The position numbers were made by a program, and so were the translations under genes. The notes beneath the pieces were generated by a model. That model had not been told where the DNA came from and made no database searches. It was given only the letters and a program-made list of their open reading frames with translations. From an uncultured Lachnospiraceae bacterium (GTDB lineage Bacteria > Bacillota > Clostridia > Lachnospirales > Lachnospiraceae), in the NCBI GenBank assembly GCA_945929965.1, contig CAMEOT010000002.1:124001-188000 (forward strand): a stretch of 64,000 nucleotides of DNA, written 5' to 3'. The number at the start of each line of letters is the position of its first letter. The first letter of the stretch is position 1. Of this stretch, positions 30,045-40,595 are shown in pieces.

Positions 30045-31667
30045 ATGAAAAGAAACAAGATCTTAAGCTTACTGCTGTCAGTTTCCATGCTGACCGCGCT
30101 CACCGCCTGCGGAAGCCAGGGTTCCGATGCTACCGCAGCATCCACCAATGCCGCAAGCACTGCAGCGGCTACCGAAAGCGCCGCTTCTTCCGATAACGGC
30201 TATGTGCTGGACAAAGTTACTCTTGTCGTAGACGGTACTTTCAATGCATCCGTAGATGCGTATCAGGACAAGTTCATCGAACAGTGGGACGTTGCTGTCA
30301 GTGAAGCACTTGGTCATCCCATCAGCCTGAATATCCAGCAGTTAGACCATTCCAGTTACGTAGACGGTGTCGGTCGTCTGTTCGCCAGCGGTGATTATCC
30401 TGATGTGATTCTGCTGAATGCAAGCCAGTATGCCGAATATGCAAAAACCGGTCTTCTGTGGGATATGACAGATGCCTATGATAATGCAAAGTTCCAGAGC
30501 CATATGGTACTTCCCGCAGTGAACCAGAGCGTTCGCATCGACGGCAGACAGTATGGTCTGTCCAGCGGTCTTGGCGGCGGTTGTATCACTTACGTAAAAC
30601 AGGCATGGCTGGATGCTGTTGGCATGAAGGCTGAGGATATTACCGACTGGGATTCCTACTATGCAATGTTAAAGGCATTCACCGAGCAGGATCCTGACGG
30701 CAACGGCAAGAATGATACCTATGGTGTTGCTGCAGCAGGATTTATCGGTTCTGAGGCTCCTTATACCAACTACCTGCCTCAGTTCTGGCAGAATGCATAC
30801 CCCAGCTTCACCTATGATGAGAATGGTGTATGGTATGACGGTTTCAACACTCAAAAGACAAAGGATGCTCTTCTTCGCTTACAGCAGGCTTACGCTGACG
30901 GCGTTATCGATCCAGAGTCCCTGACCATGGGTACCAAGGATGTTCGTGAAAAGTGGTGGTCTTCCGACCAGTCCGGTTCCTTCGGTGCTTTCACTTACTG
31001 GGCGGGTTACTGGAATGATAACCTGATCAACAACATGGATAAAAACGGTATAGATTCCGGTCTGGCAAGACTGGCTCCCCTCGCTGAAATGGATGGCTAC
31101 CTGAACAGAGAATCTCCTGTGTACTGCATTATTGATGACGGTGACGGCGATGATTCCAGAGAACAGGCAATTTTTGATGCAGTCTTCGAAACCATGTTTG
31201 ATGGTGGCACTGTACAGACACTGTGGGTATACGGTGCTGAGGGTTATCACTGGTCTACCGAAGCAGAAACTATTGTTACCGGTGAAGGTACCGACAATGC
31301 AAAGACCTATGAATATAAAGATGGTGAATTTCATCTTCGCCTGAACCCTTCCGATCCCAGTGCTCTATGGAAAAAGAATGCTATTGATCCTTCTTCCATG
31401 ATCTGCTCCTTAGAGAATGGTTTTGAATCCGCTACCGACCTAACCAAAGAATGTAACGAGTTTTTCTCTGAGCACAGCGTAGATGCTCCTCATTCCGCAT
31501 CCTGTGATGCCATCACCAACTACGGTGGCACCATCACCGATGCCAAGAACGCAGTCATTGCTGAAGTGGTTGTAAAGGGTGGCAATGTAGATGCCGCTAT
31601 GGACAACTATGTGAAGACAACTCAGGATATGGTAGATGAGATTCTCTCCGAGTTGAATGCACAGTAG
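30045..31667 (+). CDS. Extracellular solute-binding lipoprotein (ABC sugar transport type)
   Basis: MKRNKILSLLLSVSMLTALTACGSQGS lipobox; ATG at 30045 preceded by AAGGAGG. Confidence 0.9.
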   Translation: MKRNKILSLLLSVSMLTALTACGSQGSDATAASTNAASTAAATESAASSDNGYVLDKVTLVVDGTFNASVDAYQDKFIEQWDVAVSEALGHPISLNIQQLDHSSYVDGVGRLFASGDYPDVILLNASQYAEYAKTGLLWDMTDAYDNAKFQSHMVLPAVNQSVRIDGRQYGLSSGLGGGCITYVKQAWLDAVGMKAEDITDWDSYYAMLKAFTEQDPDGNGKNDTYGVAAAGFIGSEAPYTNYLPQFWQNAYPSFTYDENGVWYDGFNTQKTKDALLRLQQAYADGVIDPESLTMGTKDVREKWWSSDQSGSFGAFTYWAGYWNDNLINNMDKNGIDSGLARLAPLAEMDGYLNRESPVYCIIDDGDGDDSREQAIFDAVFETMFDGGTVQTLWVYGAEGYHWSTEAETIVTGEGTDNAKTYEYKDGEFHLRLNPSDPSALWKKNAIDPSSMICSLENGFESATDLTKECNEFFSEHSVDAPHSASCDAITNYGGTITDAKNAVIAEVVVKGGNVDAAMDNYVKTTQDMVDEILSELNAQ

Positions 31668-31711
31668 TCCTTATATTTGGTAAAAGCTATCATTTCATTT
31701 CTATAACTTCC

Positions 31712-31755
31712 AAAAAAGGCTGTCCCACATATATGATATGTAGGGCAGCCTTTTA
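31712..31755. terminator. Bidirectional intrinsic terminator
   Basis: AAAAAAGGCTGTCCCACATATatgATATGTAGGGCAGCCTTTT between convergent genes. Confidence 0.8.
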
Positions 31756-31772
31756 CAGTTTCTGTCATATAT

Positions 31773-33425
31773 CTAGTTATTTACTTTGCCTTCATCCATT
31801 TCCTCTTCCGTGGTAATGGCAAATGCAATGTTGGTGGCATGGTCTGCAACTCTCTCCAGACCGGATACGACATCAGAGAAGATCATACCGGCTTCGGGAG
31901 AACATTCTCCCTTGGTAAGACGCTCTACATGCTTCTTCTGCAGTTCGCGTTCCTTCTCATCTACCTGATCCTCTAAAGTGATGATCTCCTGCATATGGGT
32001 CTCATCGCTCTTGGCGAACATCTCTACGGCATAACGGATGATCTTATTGACCATCTCCAGCATGTCTCCCAGTTCCTTCTGGGCTTCCTTACTGATGGAG
32101 ATTCCCTCTTCCTTGCGCTGTCTCGCTGCATCCGCTACGTTCTCTGCATGGTCACCGATACGTTCGATATCGTTCACCACGTGGAACAGAGCGCCCAGAC
32201 TGTTCAGGTCTTCGATGGGCAGCGTCGTCTGGTTGATCTTCACCAGATAATCCGTAATGGCATGATTCAGGAAATTGATATTTTTCTCTACCTCGTAGAC
32301 TTCCTCAATGTCTTCTTCATCTAATGTGATGAGGGCATTCATGGCACGGTTTAAGTTCTCCTCCGCCAGAGAAGCCATACGCTCCAGCTCCTTGACAACC
32401 TCTACCACTGCAGTAGCGGGATTGAACACCACTTTGTCGCCGATGTATTTTAACTGATAGCTTTCTCTGTAACCAACCTTCTGGTCTTCGCCGGGAACGA
32501 TCAGATAGGTCATCTTCACCAGCCAACCGGTGAACGGGAACAGCATAATTACCTGAGCAATCTTGATCATCGTATGTGCATTTGCCACGAATCGGCCGTT
32601 GTCTGCGGAGATAGACTTGATCAATTCCACGATCTGATCCCCTGCCACGAACAGAGCAATGTAGATAATAACAGTGCCAATGATATTGAACAGCAGATGG
32701 ATCAGTGCAGCTCTCTTCGCATCCTTTTTACCGGTCATGGAAGCTAACATTGCGGTAGCGCAGGCACCGATATTACATCCTAAGATAATGTACAGTGTAA
32801 TAGGTAACGGCAGCAGATCCTGATTGGCAAGTAACAGTACGATACTGACCGTTACGGATGAGCTCTGAATAACAGCAGTCAGGGCAAAACCCATAAGTGT
32901 GGCTAAGAACGGATTCTTCAGAGACATCAGCAGATTCACTACCTGGGGTTCATTCTTCATATTCGCCATCGCCTGAGACATGGTGCTCAGTCCCACGAAC
33001 AGGATACCGAATCCTACGATCACTTCCGCAACCTTGCGGACTTTTTCTTTTTTCGTGAACATCATCACGACCACACCTACTAATAAGATCAGCGGTGCTA
33101 TTTTCGATAAATTAAATGATACCAGCTGTGAGGTGATGGTAGTACCGATGTTGGCACCCAGAATAACTCCCGCTGCCTGATACAGATTCATCAACCCGGA
33201 GTTAACGAAGCTGACGACCATGACCGTACATGCTGAGGAAGACTGGATGATACCGGTGAAAATAATACCTACGATCATACCCATGAAACGGTTCGTGGTA
33301 AAGATCTCCAGAATGCGACGAAGCTTGGCACCTGCTACCTTCTCGATGGAATCACTCATAAGTTCCATTCCGAATAAAAACAGTCCAAGACCTCCGGCCA
33401 TTGTCAATATTGTTCCAAAGCTCAT
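31773..33425 (-). CDS. Na/Pi cotransporter family protein with PhoU-like C-terminus
   Basis: GGLGLFLFGMELMSDSIEKVAGAKLRRILEIFTTNRFMGMIVGIIFTGIIQSSSACTVMVVSFVNSGLM; QSSS motifs repeated. Confidence 0.92.
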   Translation of the reverse strand: MSFGTILTMAGGLGLFLFGMELMSDSIEKVAGAKLRRILEIFTTNRFMGMIVGIIFTGIIQSSSACTVMVVSFVNSGLMNLYQAAGVILGANIGTTITSQLVSFNLSKIAPLILLVGVVVMMFTKKEKVRKVAEVIVGFGILFVGLSTMSQAMANMKNEPQVVNLLMSLKNPFLATLMGFALTAVIQSSSVTVSIVLLLANQDLLPLPITLYIILGCNIGACATAMLASMTGKKDAKRAALIHLLFNIIGTVIIYIALFVAGDQIVELIKSISADNGRFVANAHTMIKIAQVIMLFPFTGWLVKMTYLIVPGEDQKVGYRESYQLKYIGDKVVFNPATAVVEVVKELERMASLAEENLNRAMNALITLDEEDIEEVYEVEKNINFLNHAITDYLVKINQTTLPIEDLNSLGALFHVVNDIERIGDHAENVADAARQRKEEGISISKEAQKELGDMLEMVNKIIRYAVEMFAKSDETHMQEIITLEDQVDEKERELQKKHVERLTKGECSPEAGMIFSDVVSGLERVADHATNIAFAITTEEEMDEGKVNN

Positions 33426-33621
33426 TTTAAATCCCTCAATCTCTCTCGATTCTCTTCCGAAAATCAAAACAATTATTTTCAAATTTATTCTTATATAAAC
33501 AATCCAAAATATATTTTACGAGATAAAATTAAAACTTGCAATGAATATTTTACTTTTCTTTTACGTTTCTTTACAAAACTTTACGCTTTTACGCCGTTTC
33601 TGTGCATAATAAACTTATTAT

Positions 33622-34533
33622 TTATGCATTTCGGCCATCCGCAATATCTAGGTCCAACTGGCTTTTTAACTCCTCTAAGGACCCGAATCTGCGTTCCGGG
33701 CGCCGGAAGCTTTTTAAGGTCACTTCAATCTCCTGTCCGTAGATATCCTGATTGAAATCATACAGATAGGATTCCACACCCATCACTTTTTCGGAAGAAA
33801 CGGTCGGCTTGGTTCCCACATTGCTGATTGCCTTGTATATCTTCCCATTATGGCGCACCGACGCATAGTAGACACCGTTCGGAGGCAGCAGTTTACCTGC
33901 GGGAGGCAGAAGATTCACCGTAGGGAATCCCAGGGTATGCCCGATATGGTTGCCATGTTCCACACATCCCAGCAGAGTATAAGGCATTCCCAGCATCTTT
34001 TCCGCTTCTTCCATCCGCCCCTCTTCCACCAGCTTACGGATGTAAGTGGAGCTGACCTCGATACCGTCCACTTCGATCTTCTCTATGGTCTGGACGCAGA
34101 AGCCCAGCTGCGGCGCCATTTTTTCTAAAAGTTCAGCATTGCCTGCTCCGTTCCTGCCAAAGGACAGGTCTTCGCCGGCTGCCACAAAACGGGTATTCAT
34201 CTGTTTCGCCAGAATCTCCGTCACAAATCGCTCCGGCTCTGTGGCTGCCGTCTCCTTCGTTAAGGGGAATTCGATCAGGATATCGATTCCCAGCCGCTCA
34301 AACAGCCGTCTCTTCTCTTCTCTTGTTGTCAATTCCTTGCCGTCAGACAATCCGAACAGTACCGCCGGTGTGGGGTCGAAAGTGAACACACATGCCGCCA
34401 GTCCGTTCTTTTTCCGGTTCAGGATCTCCTCTAAGAGTCTTCTGTGTCCCAGATGCACTCCGTCGAATTTGCCGATGGCTACCGCTGTATCTTTTTCCAG
34501 ATAAAAGTCTGTTGTTCCTGCAATGATTTCCAA
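33622..34533 (-). CDS. ribF: Bifunctional riboflavin kinase/FAD synthetase
   Basis: AVAIGKFDGVHLGHRRLLEEI; TLGFPTVNLLPPAGKLLPPNGVYYA. Confidence 0.96.
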   Translation of the reverse strand: MEIIAGTTDFYLEKDTAVAIGKFDGVHLGHRRLLEEILNRKKNGLAACVFTFDPTPAVLFGLSDGKELTTREEKRRLFERLGIDILIEFPLTKETAATEPERFVTEILAKQMNTRFVAAGEDLSFGRNGAGNAELLEKMAPQLGFCVQTIEKIEVDGIEVSSTYIRKLVEEGRMEEAEKMLGMPYTLLGCVEHGNHIGHTLGFPTVNLLPPAGKLLPPNGVYYASVRHNGKIYKAISNVGTKPTVSSEKVMGVESYLYDFNQDIYGQEIEVTLKSFRRPERRFGSLEELKSQLDLDIADGRNA

Positions 34534-34573
34534 GTCTGTTTCCTGCTTTCTGTATTACGAGTACAACGTTGGT

Positions 34574-35488
34574 CTAATTATTTGAAACCGTTGTACCTGG
34601 GAATATTTTCACGGGTTTGTACCACTCTTTTGCCCCATCATACGCATAGATGCCCACGAAGCTGTTATCCTCTCTGTAGACGCGCACCCATTCTCCCGCC
34701 GGATAAGTGATCTGCTCCAGGGTCTGTCCCGGATAAAAAGCATTCCCGTTATCGATCAGTTTCCGCCATTTTTCCTCTACATACACGGCGTTAAAATCCG
34801 CAAAAATACGGTCTGTGGGAAGCAGTGCCTCCTCTAATCTGTCCTTATCCCGAAGTTCCTGCAGCTGTCCTAAGGTCAGGGCATCCGCAAGCCTGAATTC
34901 TCCGACTCTGGTACGGACGAGGCTCTGCATGGTACCGCCGCAGCCAAGCTTCTCGCCGATATCGGCACAGAGACTGCGGATGTAGGTTCCCTTGGAGCAT
35001 TCCACACGGAATTTTACCACGGGAAGCTTGATTTCGAGGATCTCGATCGCCGGCAGATCCACATGTCTCGCCTGGCGCTCTACTTCCTTGCCCTCTCTGG
35101 CAAGTTCATAGAGCTTTTTCCCATTGACCTTCAGTGCGGAATACATGGGTGGGATCTGGTCATAACCGCCGACGAAGCTTCCGATTGCTTCACGTACCTG
35201 TGCCTCATCCACCGCTACTTCCCGCTCTTCCAGAACGGTTCCCGTGGTGTCCTGGGTATCTGTGATCTGCCCCAGCAAAAGTTCCGCCACATATTCCTTG
35301 GTTCTGTCCGTCAGCATTTCGCATGCTCTGGTAGCACTCCCCAGACATACAGGGAGCACACCGGTAGCCTGTGGATCCAGTGTACCTGTGTGCCCTATCT
35401 TTTTCTGCCGGCAGATCCCGCGAAGCTTTGCCACCACATCATGGGAGGTAAAACCCGCTTCCTTGTATACATTGATGATGCCGTCCAT
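34574..35488 (-). CDS. truB: tRNA pseudouridine(55) synthase
   Basis: MDGIINVYKEAGFTSHDVVAKLRGICRQKKIGHTGTLDPQATGVLPVCLG. Confidence 0.97.
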   Translation of the reverse strand: MDGIINVYKEAGFTSHDVVAKLRGICRQKKIGHTGTLDPQATGVLPVCLGSATRACEMLTDRTKEYVAELLLGQITDTQDTTGTVLEEREVAVDEAQVREAIGSFVGGYDQIPPMYSALKVNGKKLYELAREGKEVERQARHVDLPAIEILEIKLPVVKFRVECSKGTYIRSLCADIGEKLGCGGTMQSLVRTRVGEFRLADALTLGQLQELRDKDRLEEALLPTDRIFADFNAVYVEEKWRKLIDNGNAFYPGQTLEQITYPAGEWVRVYREDNSFVGIYAYDGAKEWYKPVKIFPGTTVSNN

Positions 35489-36444
35489 TAATCCTGTTCT
35501 CCCCGCAATTGCTTGTCGATGTGCAGTGACAAATTGTTGACACAATCATGGAACGTTCCCTTCATGGTACATCCTGCGGCACGCACATGGCCGCCACCTC
35601 CGAAGAAGGATGCCACCTTCGCCACGTCTACGTTCTCATTGGAACGCATGCTGACCTTGTACTCCAGTACATTGGTCTCGTACATGAAAATCGCACAATC
35701 CACGCCCTTGATATTGCGCAGCTGATTTACAATACCGTCCAGATCACCCGGTACCGCATTGTAGAAATCCATGGTCTTACGATCCACCATGCTCACGATA
35801 CAGCGTCCGTCCATGAAACGGATACTCTCCATCAATGCTCTTCCCATGATCTGGCTCTGCAGATATGTCTTCTGGTAAAAGCTTTCTTCGATCAGCTTCG
35901 GGAAATTGAAACCGAAAGAGATCAGAAATGCCGCCGCCTGCAGCGTCTCCGGTGTCGTATTGGAATACTGGAATACGCCGGTATCGTGAATGATGCCGGT
36001 GTACAATGCTTCCGCAATGTCTTTGTCGATGAGTTCCGCATCCATGATATGATACAGTACCTCGCAGGCACTGCCCACCTCGGGACGAACGAGATTCACA
36101 TCACCACAGCCGGAATTGCTGATATGATGATCGATATTGATCTTCTTTTTCGCATTCTGAAAATATTTCTCTGCGTCTCCCAGTCTGTCTCCGCTGCAGT
36201 CCAGTGCAAAATATACATCAAAAGGATCCTGATCCGGACACTCGGTCTGAATTTCATCGTATCCCTTCAGGTAAGAAAACTCTTCGGAAGGCTTCTGTAA
36301 ATATACGGTAACTTCCGCTTTGGGAAGAAGCTTACGCAGGTATATCTGTAAGGACAGACATACACCCACACAGTCTCCATCGGGACGAATATGTCCGCTG
36401 ATGCCGATCTTTTTTGCGCCATGACATTCTTCACGCAAATCCAT
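35488..36444 (-). CDS. DHH-family phosphoesterase (NrnA-like oligoribonuclease)
   Basis: GHIRPDGDCVGVCLSL; NIDHHISN; GGGGHVRAAGCTMKG. Confidence 0.93.
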   Translation of the reverse strand: MDLREECHGAKKIGISGHIRPDGDCVGVCLSLQIYLRKLLPKAEVTVYLQKPSEEFSYLKGYDEIQTECPDQDPFDVYFALDCSGDRLGDAEKYFQNAKKKINIDHHISNSGCGDVNLVRPEVGSACEVLYHIMDAELIDKDIAEALYTGIIHDTGVFQYSNTTPETLQAAAFLISFGFNFPKLIEESFYQKTYLQSQIMGRALMESIRFMDGRCIVSMVDRKTMDFYNAVPGDLDGIVNQLRNIKGVDCAIFMYETNVLEYKVSMRSNENVDVAKVASFFGGGGHVRAAGCTMKGTFHDCVNNLSLHIDKQLRGEQD

Positions 36445-36884
36445 TATTCATCACCTTCCTCTGTCTCTTCCGTATCTTCGATATTTTCCATTTCTTCCAC
36501 AACTTCATTTTCCGGCTTCTGTGCCTGTTCGTCCGCAGCAATGACCTCATCGATCTTGTGGGACATGTTGACACCGTATTCGATGGACTGGTCCATCACA
36601 AAAGTGATGTCCGGAGTGTTACGCAGATTGATGGTACGCGCCAGCTCTCTGCGGATAAAGCCTTCGGCACTCTTCAGTCCCTGCAGGGTGGACTTTCTGA
36701 CTTCCTCATCACCCAGCACGCTGATCCATGCCTTACAGCTTTTTAAATCCGGTGCCACTTCCACAGCAACGACACTGGTCCAGGGACTGATCCGGGGGTC
36801 CTTAAGACCGCCCCGGATGATCTCCGCCAGAACGCGCTGCACTTCCCCGTTGACACGGGTATTTTTCACACTATTCTTTCTCAT
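36444..36884 (-). CDS. rbfA: Ribosome-binding factor A
   Basis: NGEVQRVLAEIIRGGLKDPRISPWTSVVAVEVAPDLKSCKAWISVLG. Confidence 0.94.
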   Translation of the reverse strand: MRKNSVKNTRVNGEVQRVLAEIIRGGLKDPRISPWTSVVAVEVAPDLKSCKAWISVLGDEEVRKSTLQGLKSAEGFIRRELARTINLRNTPDITFVMDQSIEYGVNMSHKIDEVIAADEQAQKPENEVVEEMENIEDTEETEEGDE

Positions 36885-36926
36885 TCTTATTCCTTCTCAA
36901 AATAACTAACAAATACCAAGACACCG

Positions 36927-37010
36927 GAAGATTCGCATAGCGAATCTTCTCGGCAGGGTCTAGTTCTTCTTAGATTACGTATTTTTTAATCTTAGAAGAA
37001 CTCCCTACCG
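36927..37010 (-). other. Two hairpins in the infB-rbfA junction, one overlapping the infB stop codon
   Basis: GAAGATTCGC-ATA-GCGAATCTTC (36927-36949); CGGCAGGG...AGTTCTTCTTAGATT...AATCTTAGAAGAACT CCCTACCG (36951-37010). Confidence 0.75.
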
Positions 37011-39998
37011 TGGTACCTCGACCATAATATAGGCTTCTACGATATCCAGCTCCTGCATCTTGTCAAAGCCTTCAAATACGAGACCACACTCATATCCTGC
37101 CTTAACTTCCTTCACATCATCCTTGAATCTCTTCAGGGAAGCCAGGTTGCCCTCGAAGATCTGCTCGCCCTCGCGGGTGATACGAACCTTACAGCCTCTC
37201 TGGAAGACACCGTCTAAGACATAGGAACCGGCAATGTTACCGATAGCGGATGCCTTGAAGATTTGACGAACCTCTGCATGACCGATGACCTTCTCCTCGT
37301 ATACGGGATCCAGCATACCCTTCATGGCAGCTTCGATATCTTCGATTGCCTGATAGATGACCTTATACAGACGTACATCCACGCCCTCTCTCTCTGCGGT
37401 TGCCTTGGCAGTCGCATCGGGACGAACGTTGAATCCGATGACGATGGCGTTGGACGCACTTGCCAGAGATACGTCGGACTCATTGATGGCACCTACGCCG
37501 CCGTGGATACATTTTACTACTACCTCTTCGTTAGACAGCTTCAACAGGGACTGTTTTACAGCCTCGACACTACCCTGTACGTCAGCCTTGACGATCAGGT
37601 TCAGTTCCTTCAGATTACCCTCCTGGATCTGGCTGAACAGATCATCTAAGGACATTCTGCCCTTGGTCTCTTCCAGCATCTTTTCCTTATTCTGTGCCAG
37701 GTAGGTCTCTGCATAGGATTTTGCTGTCTTATCATTATCATGTGCCAGGAATACTTCACCGGCACTGGGAACATCAGACAGACCCAGAATCTCTACGGGA
37801 GTAGAAGGTCCTGCTTCCTTAACTCTGCGTCCCTTATCATCGATCATGGCTCTTACCTTACCATGAGCCACGCCTGCGGAGATAAAGTCTCCCACATGCA
37901 GGGTACCCTTCTGTACCAGTACGGTAGCTACGGGACCGCGTCCCTTATCCAGCTCTGCCTCGATGACCAGACCTCTTGCCTTTCTCTTGGGGTTCGCCTT
38001 CAGCTCCATGATATCTGCGGTCAGCAGGATCATATCAAGCAACTGGTCGATACCCTCGCCGCTTTTTGCGGATACGGGTGCAAATATGGTGCTTCCGCCC
38101 CAATCCTCGGGAATCAGCTCATACTCAGCCAGCTCCTGCTTTACTCTGTCAATGTTGGCAGAGGGCTTATCGATCTTGTTCACTGCTACGATGATCTCAA
38201 CCCCTGCTGCCTTTGCATGATTGATAGCTTCTACGGTCTGGGGCATTACGCCGTCATCCGCTGCTACTACCAGGATAGCGATATCGGTCGCATTGGCACC
38301 ACGCATACGCATGGCGGTAAATGCTTCATGTCCGGGAGTATCTAAGAAAGTGATCTTACGATCTCCCACATTTACAGTATAAGCGCCAATGTGCTGGGTA
38401 ATACCGCCTGCCTCACGATCGGTGACGTTGGTCTTACGAATAGCATCCAGCAGGGAAGTCTTACCATGGTCAACGTGACCCATAACACAGATGACGGGAG
38501 GTCTCTCCACCAGATCTTCCTCTTTCTCTTCGTCTTCCTTCAGCAGTTCTTCGATGACATCGACCTTAACCTCTTTTTCACAGAGAATGTCGTATTCCAT
38601 GGCGATGTTCTCTGCATCCTCGTAAGAGATCTCCTGGTTCACGGTTACGATCTTGCCCTCCAGGAACAGCTTCTTGATGATGGCTGCGGGCTGTAACTTC
38701 ATCTTCTCAGCCAGCTCTTTGATGGTGATGGACTCAGGCAGCACGATCACCTTGATCTGCTCCTCCTGAACCTCTTCCTTCTTCTTTTCCGGCTTGATGA
38801 AACGTCCGGGCTTGTTCTTCAGTGCATCCTCGTCCTCGTAGATATGGTCCTTCTTGGAGCGCTTGTTGTCCTTCTCCTGGCTGAAACGTCTCTTTTCATC
38901 TTCGCGCTTCTTCTCAAGATCCTTGCCTGCAGGTTCCGGAGCGAAGTCTTTATTCTGTCTGTTATCTCCGAATCGATTACCCGATCCGCCATTGCCTCTT
39001 CCATCGCGGCCGTTATTGCCGTAACCGCGCTCACCGTTGCCGTTATTCCTGCGATCACCCTGGCCGCCTTCCATACCCGGACGACCCTGTCTGTTAAATC
39101 CGCCTCCCTGAGGTCTGCCATTGCCCATACCTCCTCTGTTTGCGTTCTGTCCGCCCTGACGGTTGCCCTGACCGTAGCCGCCCTGACGATTGTCACGATT
39201 GCCATCTCTGTTGTCGCGGTTGTAGCTGCCCTGACCGCGATTATCACGATTATTCTGACCGTAACCACCCTGACGGTTATCACGACCATCTCTGTTGTCG
39301 CGGTTATTGTTCTGCGGTCTGTCCGCCGGTCTTGCCTGTGCGGTGTTCTGTGTATTCTGAGGTGCCTGCGTGGCTGCGGTATTGGTATTCTGCGCTGCCT
39401 GCTCCTTTACAGGAACCTGTGCAGCTGCTGCGGTATTGTTTGCGGGCTTTTTCGCAGGCTGCTGTCCCTTATTGCCGGGTACCATTGCCACACTGGGTGT
39501 GGGAGAAGGCGGGGTCAGCGGCTTGATGGGACGTACCGGAGCCTGTGCCTGCACACGGTTATTGTAAGAATTATTCTGATAACCGTTGTTCTGGTATCTG
39601 TTATTCTGTCCCTGATTCGGACGCTGTCCGCCGGCGGGTCTCTGTCCCTGTCCGTTCTGTCCGCCCTGACGCTGTCCGGGCATCTTGGAATTCTGAGGGT
39701 TGCTTACGAAGATGATCTTTTTCTTCTTTTTCGTCTCTTCGGGAGACCTGGTCTCCTCCTGTGCCTTTTCCTCAGCGGGCTTTGTATTTTCAACCTTTGC
39801 AGGAGCTTCCTTTTCCGCAACAGGTGCCGTGACTGCCTTCTTGTGTCCTAAGCTGTTACGTACCAGTGCTGCCGCATCCTCTTCCAGAGAGCTCTGTGCT
39901 GCCTTCGCCTCAATTCCTTTTTCCTGTAAAAAATTCAGTATATCCTTACTCTGTAGTTCTAATTCTTTTGCGAGTTCATGTACTTTGATTTTCGCCAT
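37005..39998 (-). CDS. infB: Translation initiation factor IF-2 with long low-complexity N-terminal region
   Basis: [48 protein letters not shown]-rich N-terminal domain. Confidence 0.97.
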   Translation of the reverse strand: MAKIKVHELAKELELQSKDILNFLQEKGIEAKAAQSSLEEDAAALVRNSLGHKKAVTAPVAEKEAPAKVENTKPAEEKAQEETRSPEETKKKKKIIFVSNPQNSKMPGQRQGGQNGQGQRPAGGQRPNQGQNNRYQNNGYQNNSYNNRVQAQAPVRPIKPLTPPSPTPSVAMVPGNKGQQPAKKPANNTAAAAQVPVKEQAAQNTNTAATQAPQNTQNTAQARPADRPQNNNRDNRDGRDNRQGGYGQNNRDNRGQGSYNRDNRDGNRDNRQGGYGQGNRQGGQNANRGGMGNGRPQGGGFNRQGRPGMEGGQGDRRNNGNGERGYGNNGRDGRGNGGSGNRFGDNRQNKDFAPEPAGKDLEKKREDEKRRFSQEKDNKRSKKDHIYEDEDALKNKPGRFIKPEKKKEEVQEEQIKVIVLPESITIKELAEKMKLQPAAIIKKLFLEGKIVTVNQEISYEDAENIAMEYDILCEKEVKVDVIEELLKEDEEKEEDLVERPPVICVMGHVDHGKTSLLDAIRKTNVTDREAGGITQHIGAYTVNVGDRKITFLDTPGHEAFTAMRMRGANATDIAILVVAADDGVMPQTVEAINHAKAAGVEIIVAVNKIDKPSANIDRVKQELAEYELIPEDWGGSTIFAPVSAKSGEGIDQLLDMILLTADIMELKANPKRKARGLVIEAELDKGRGPVATVLVQKGTLHVGDFISAGVAHGKVRAMIDDKGRRVKEAGPSTPVEILGLSDVPSAGEVFLAHDNDKTAKSYAETYLAQNKEKMLEETKGRMSLDDLFSQIQEGNLKELNLIVKADVQGSVEAVKQSLLKLSNEEVVVKCIHGGVGAINESDVSLASASNAIVIGFNVRPDATAKATAEREGVDVRLYKVIYQAIEDIEAAMKGMLDPVYEEKVIGHAEVRQIFKASAIGNIAGSYVLDGVFQRGCKVRITREGEQIFEGNLASLKRFKDDVKEVKAGYECGLVFEGFDKMQELDIVEAYIMVEVPR

Positions 39999-40015
39999 GC
40001 TTTCCTCCATTCTGC

Positions 40016-40363
40016 CTAACCGGGCAAATTCGCTTCCAATTGCTTGATGAGTGCATCTGCCAGTCCCGCATCACACACACCTACCGAAGATCTCAGGTTC
40101 CGGCCGATCGCCCAGCCGAGCTCTTCTTTTGTGCCATATTCATATACCGGGACTTCATAATAGGAACATTTGTCGTGAAACAACTTTTTCGTATTGGCGG
40201 ATGCATCTTCTGCAACGATCACCAACATGGCAGAACCTTTTTTCACAGCGTCCTCCGTCTGGAATTCACCGCTTACCAGGTTACGCCCCCTCATCGCAAG
40301 TCCCAAAAGGGAATAAATCTTATTCTGTTTCAAGCTGATCAAACTCCTTTTCCAGCATATCAT
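40016..40363 (-). CDS. L7Ae-like ribosomal protein (YlxQ); true start may be TTG near 40333
   Basis: [42 protein letters not shown]; between ylxR and infB. Confidence 0.85.
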   Translation of the reverse strand: MICWKRSLISLKQNKIYSLLGLAMRGRNLVSGEFQTEDAVKKGSAMLVIVAEDASANTKKLFHDKCSYYEVPVYEYGTKEELGWAIGRNLRSSVGVCDAGLADALIKQLEANLPG

Positions 40364-40592
40364 AACTTTCCGGAGAAATACTCATCTTGAAAGAACGCTC
40401 TAAGCCTTTATTCTTCCGGGCCTTCTGCAGACATTCCTTCTGTCTGCAAATATATGCGCCGCGTCCGTTCTTTTTGCCCGTTGTGTCTAAACAGATCTCT
40501 CCTTCCGGAGTCTTCAGAACACGCAGCATCTCTTTTTTGCCTTTCATTTCTCCGCAGCCTACGCACTGCCTCAGTGGAATCTTTTTTGCCAT
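40320..40592 (-). CDS. YlxR-family protein (RNase P modulator RnpM-like)
   Basis: KKIPLRQCVGCGEMKGKKEMLRVLKTPEGEICLDTTGKKNGRGAYIC. Confidence 0.92.
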   Translation of the reverse strand: MAKKIPLRQCVGCGEMKGKKEMLRVLKTPEGEICLDTTGKKNGRGAYICRQKECLQKARKNKGLERSFKMSISPESYDMLEKEFDQLETE

Positions 40593-40595
40593 TGA

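Noticed and set aside
39000-39400. Repetitive DNA that might be a CRISPR or minisatellite
   Set aside because: It is in-frame coding repeats of infB (RDNR/GGYGQ).
38844-39851. 335-aa hydrophobic plus-strand ORF resembling a membrane protein
   Set aside because: Exact antisense of the R/G/N/Q-rich IF-2 N-terminus; hydrophobicity is a by-product of complementing Arg/Asn/Gly codons.
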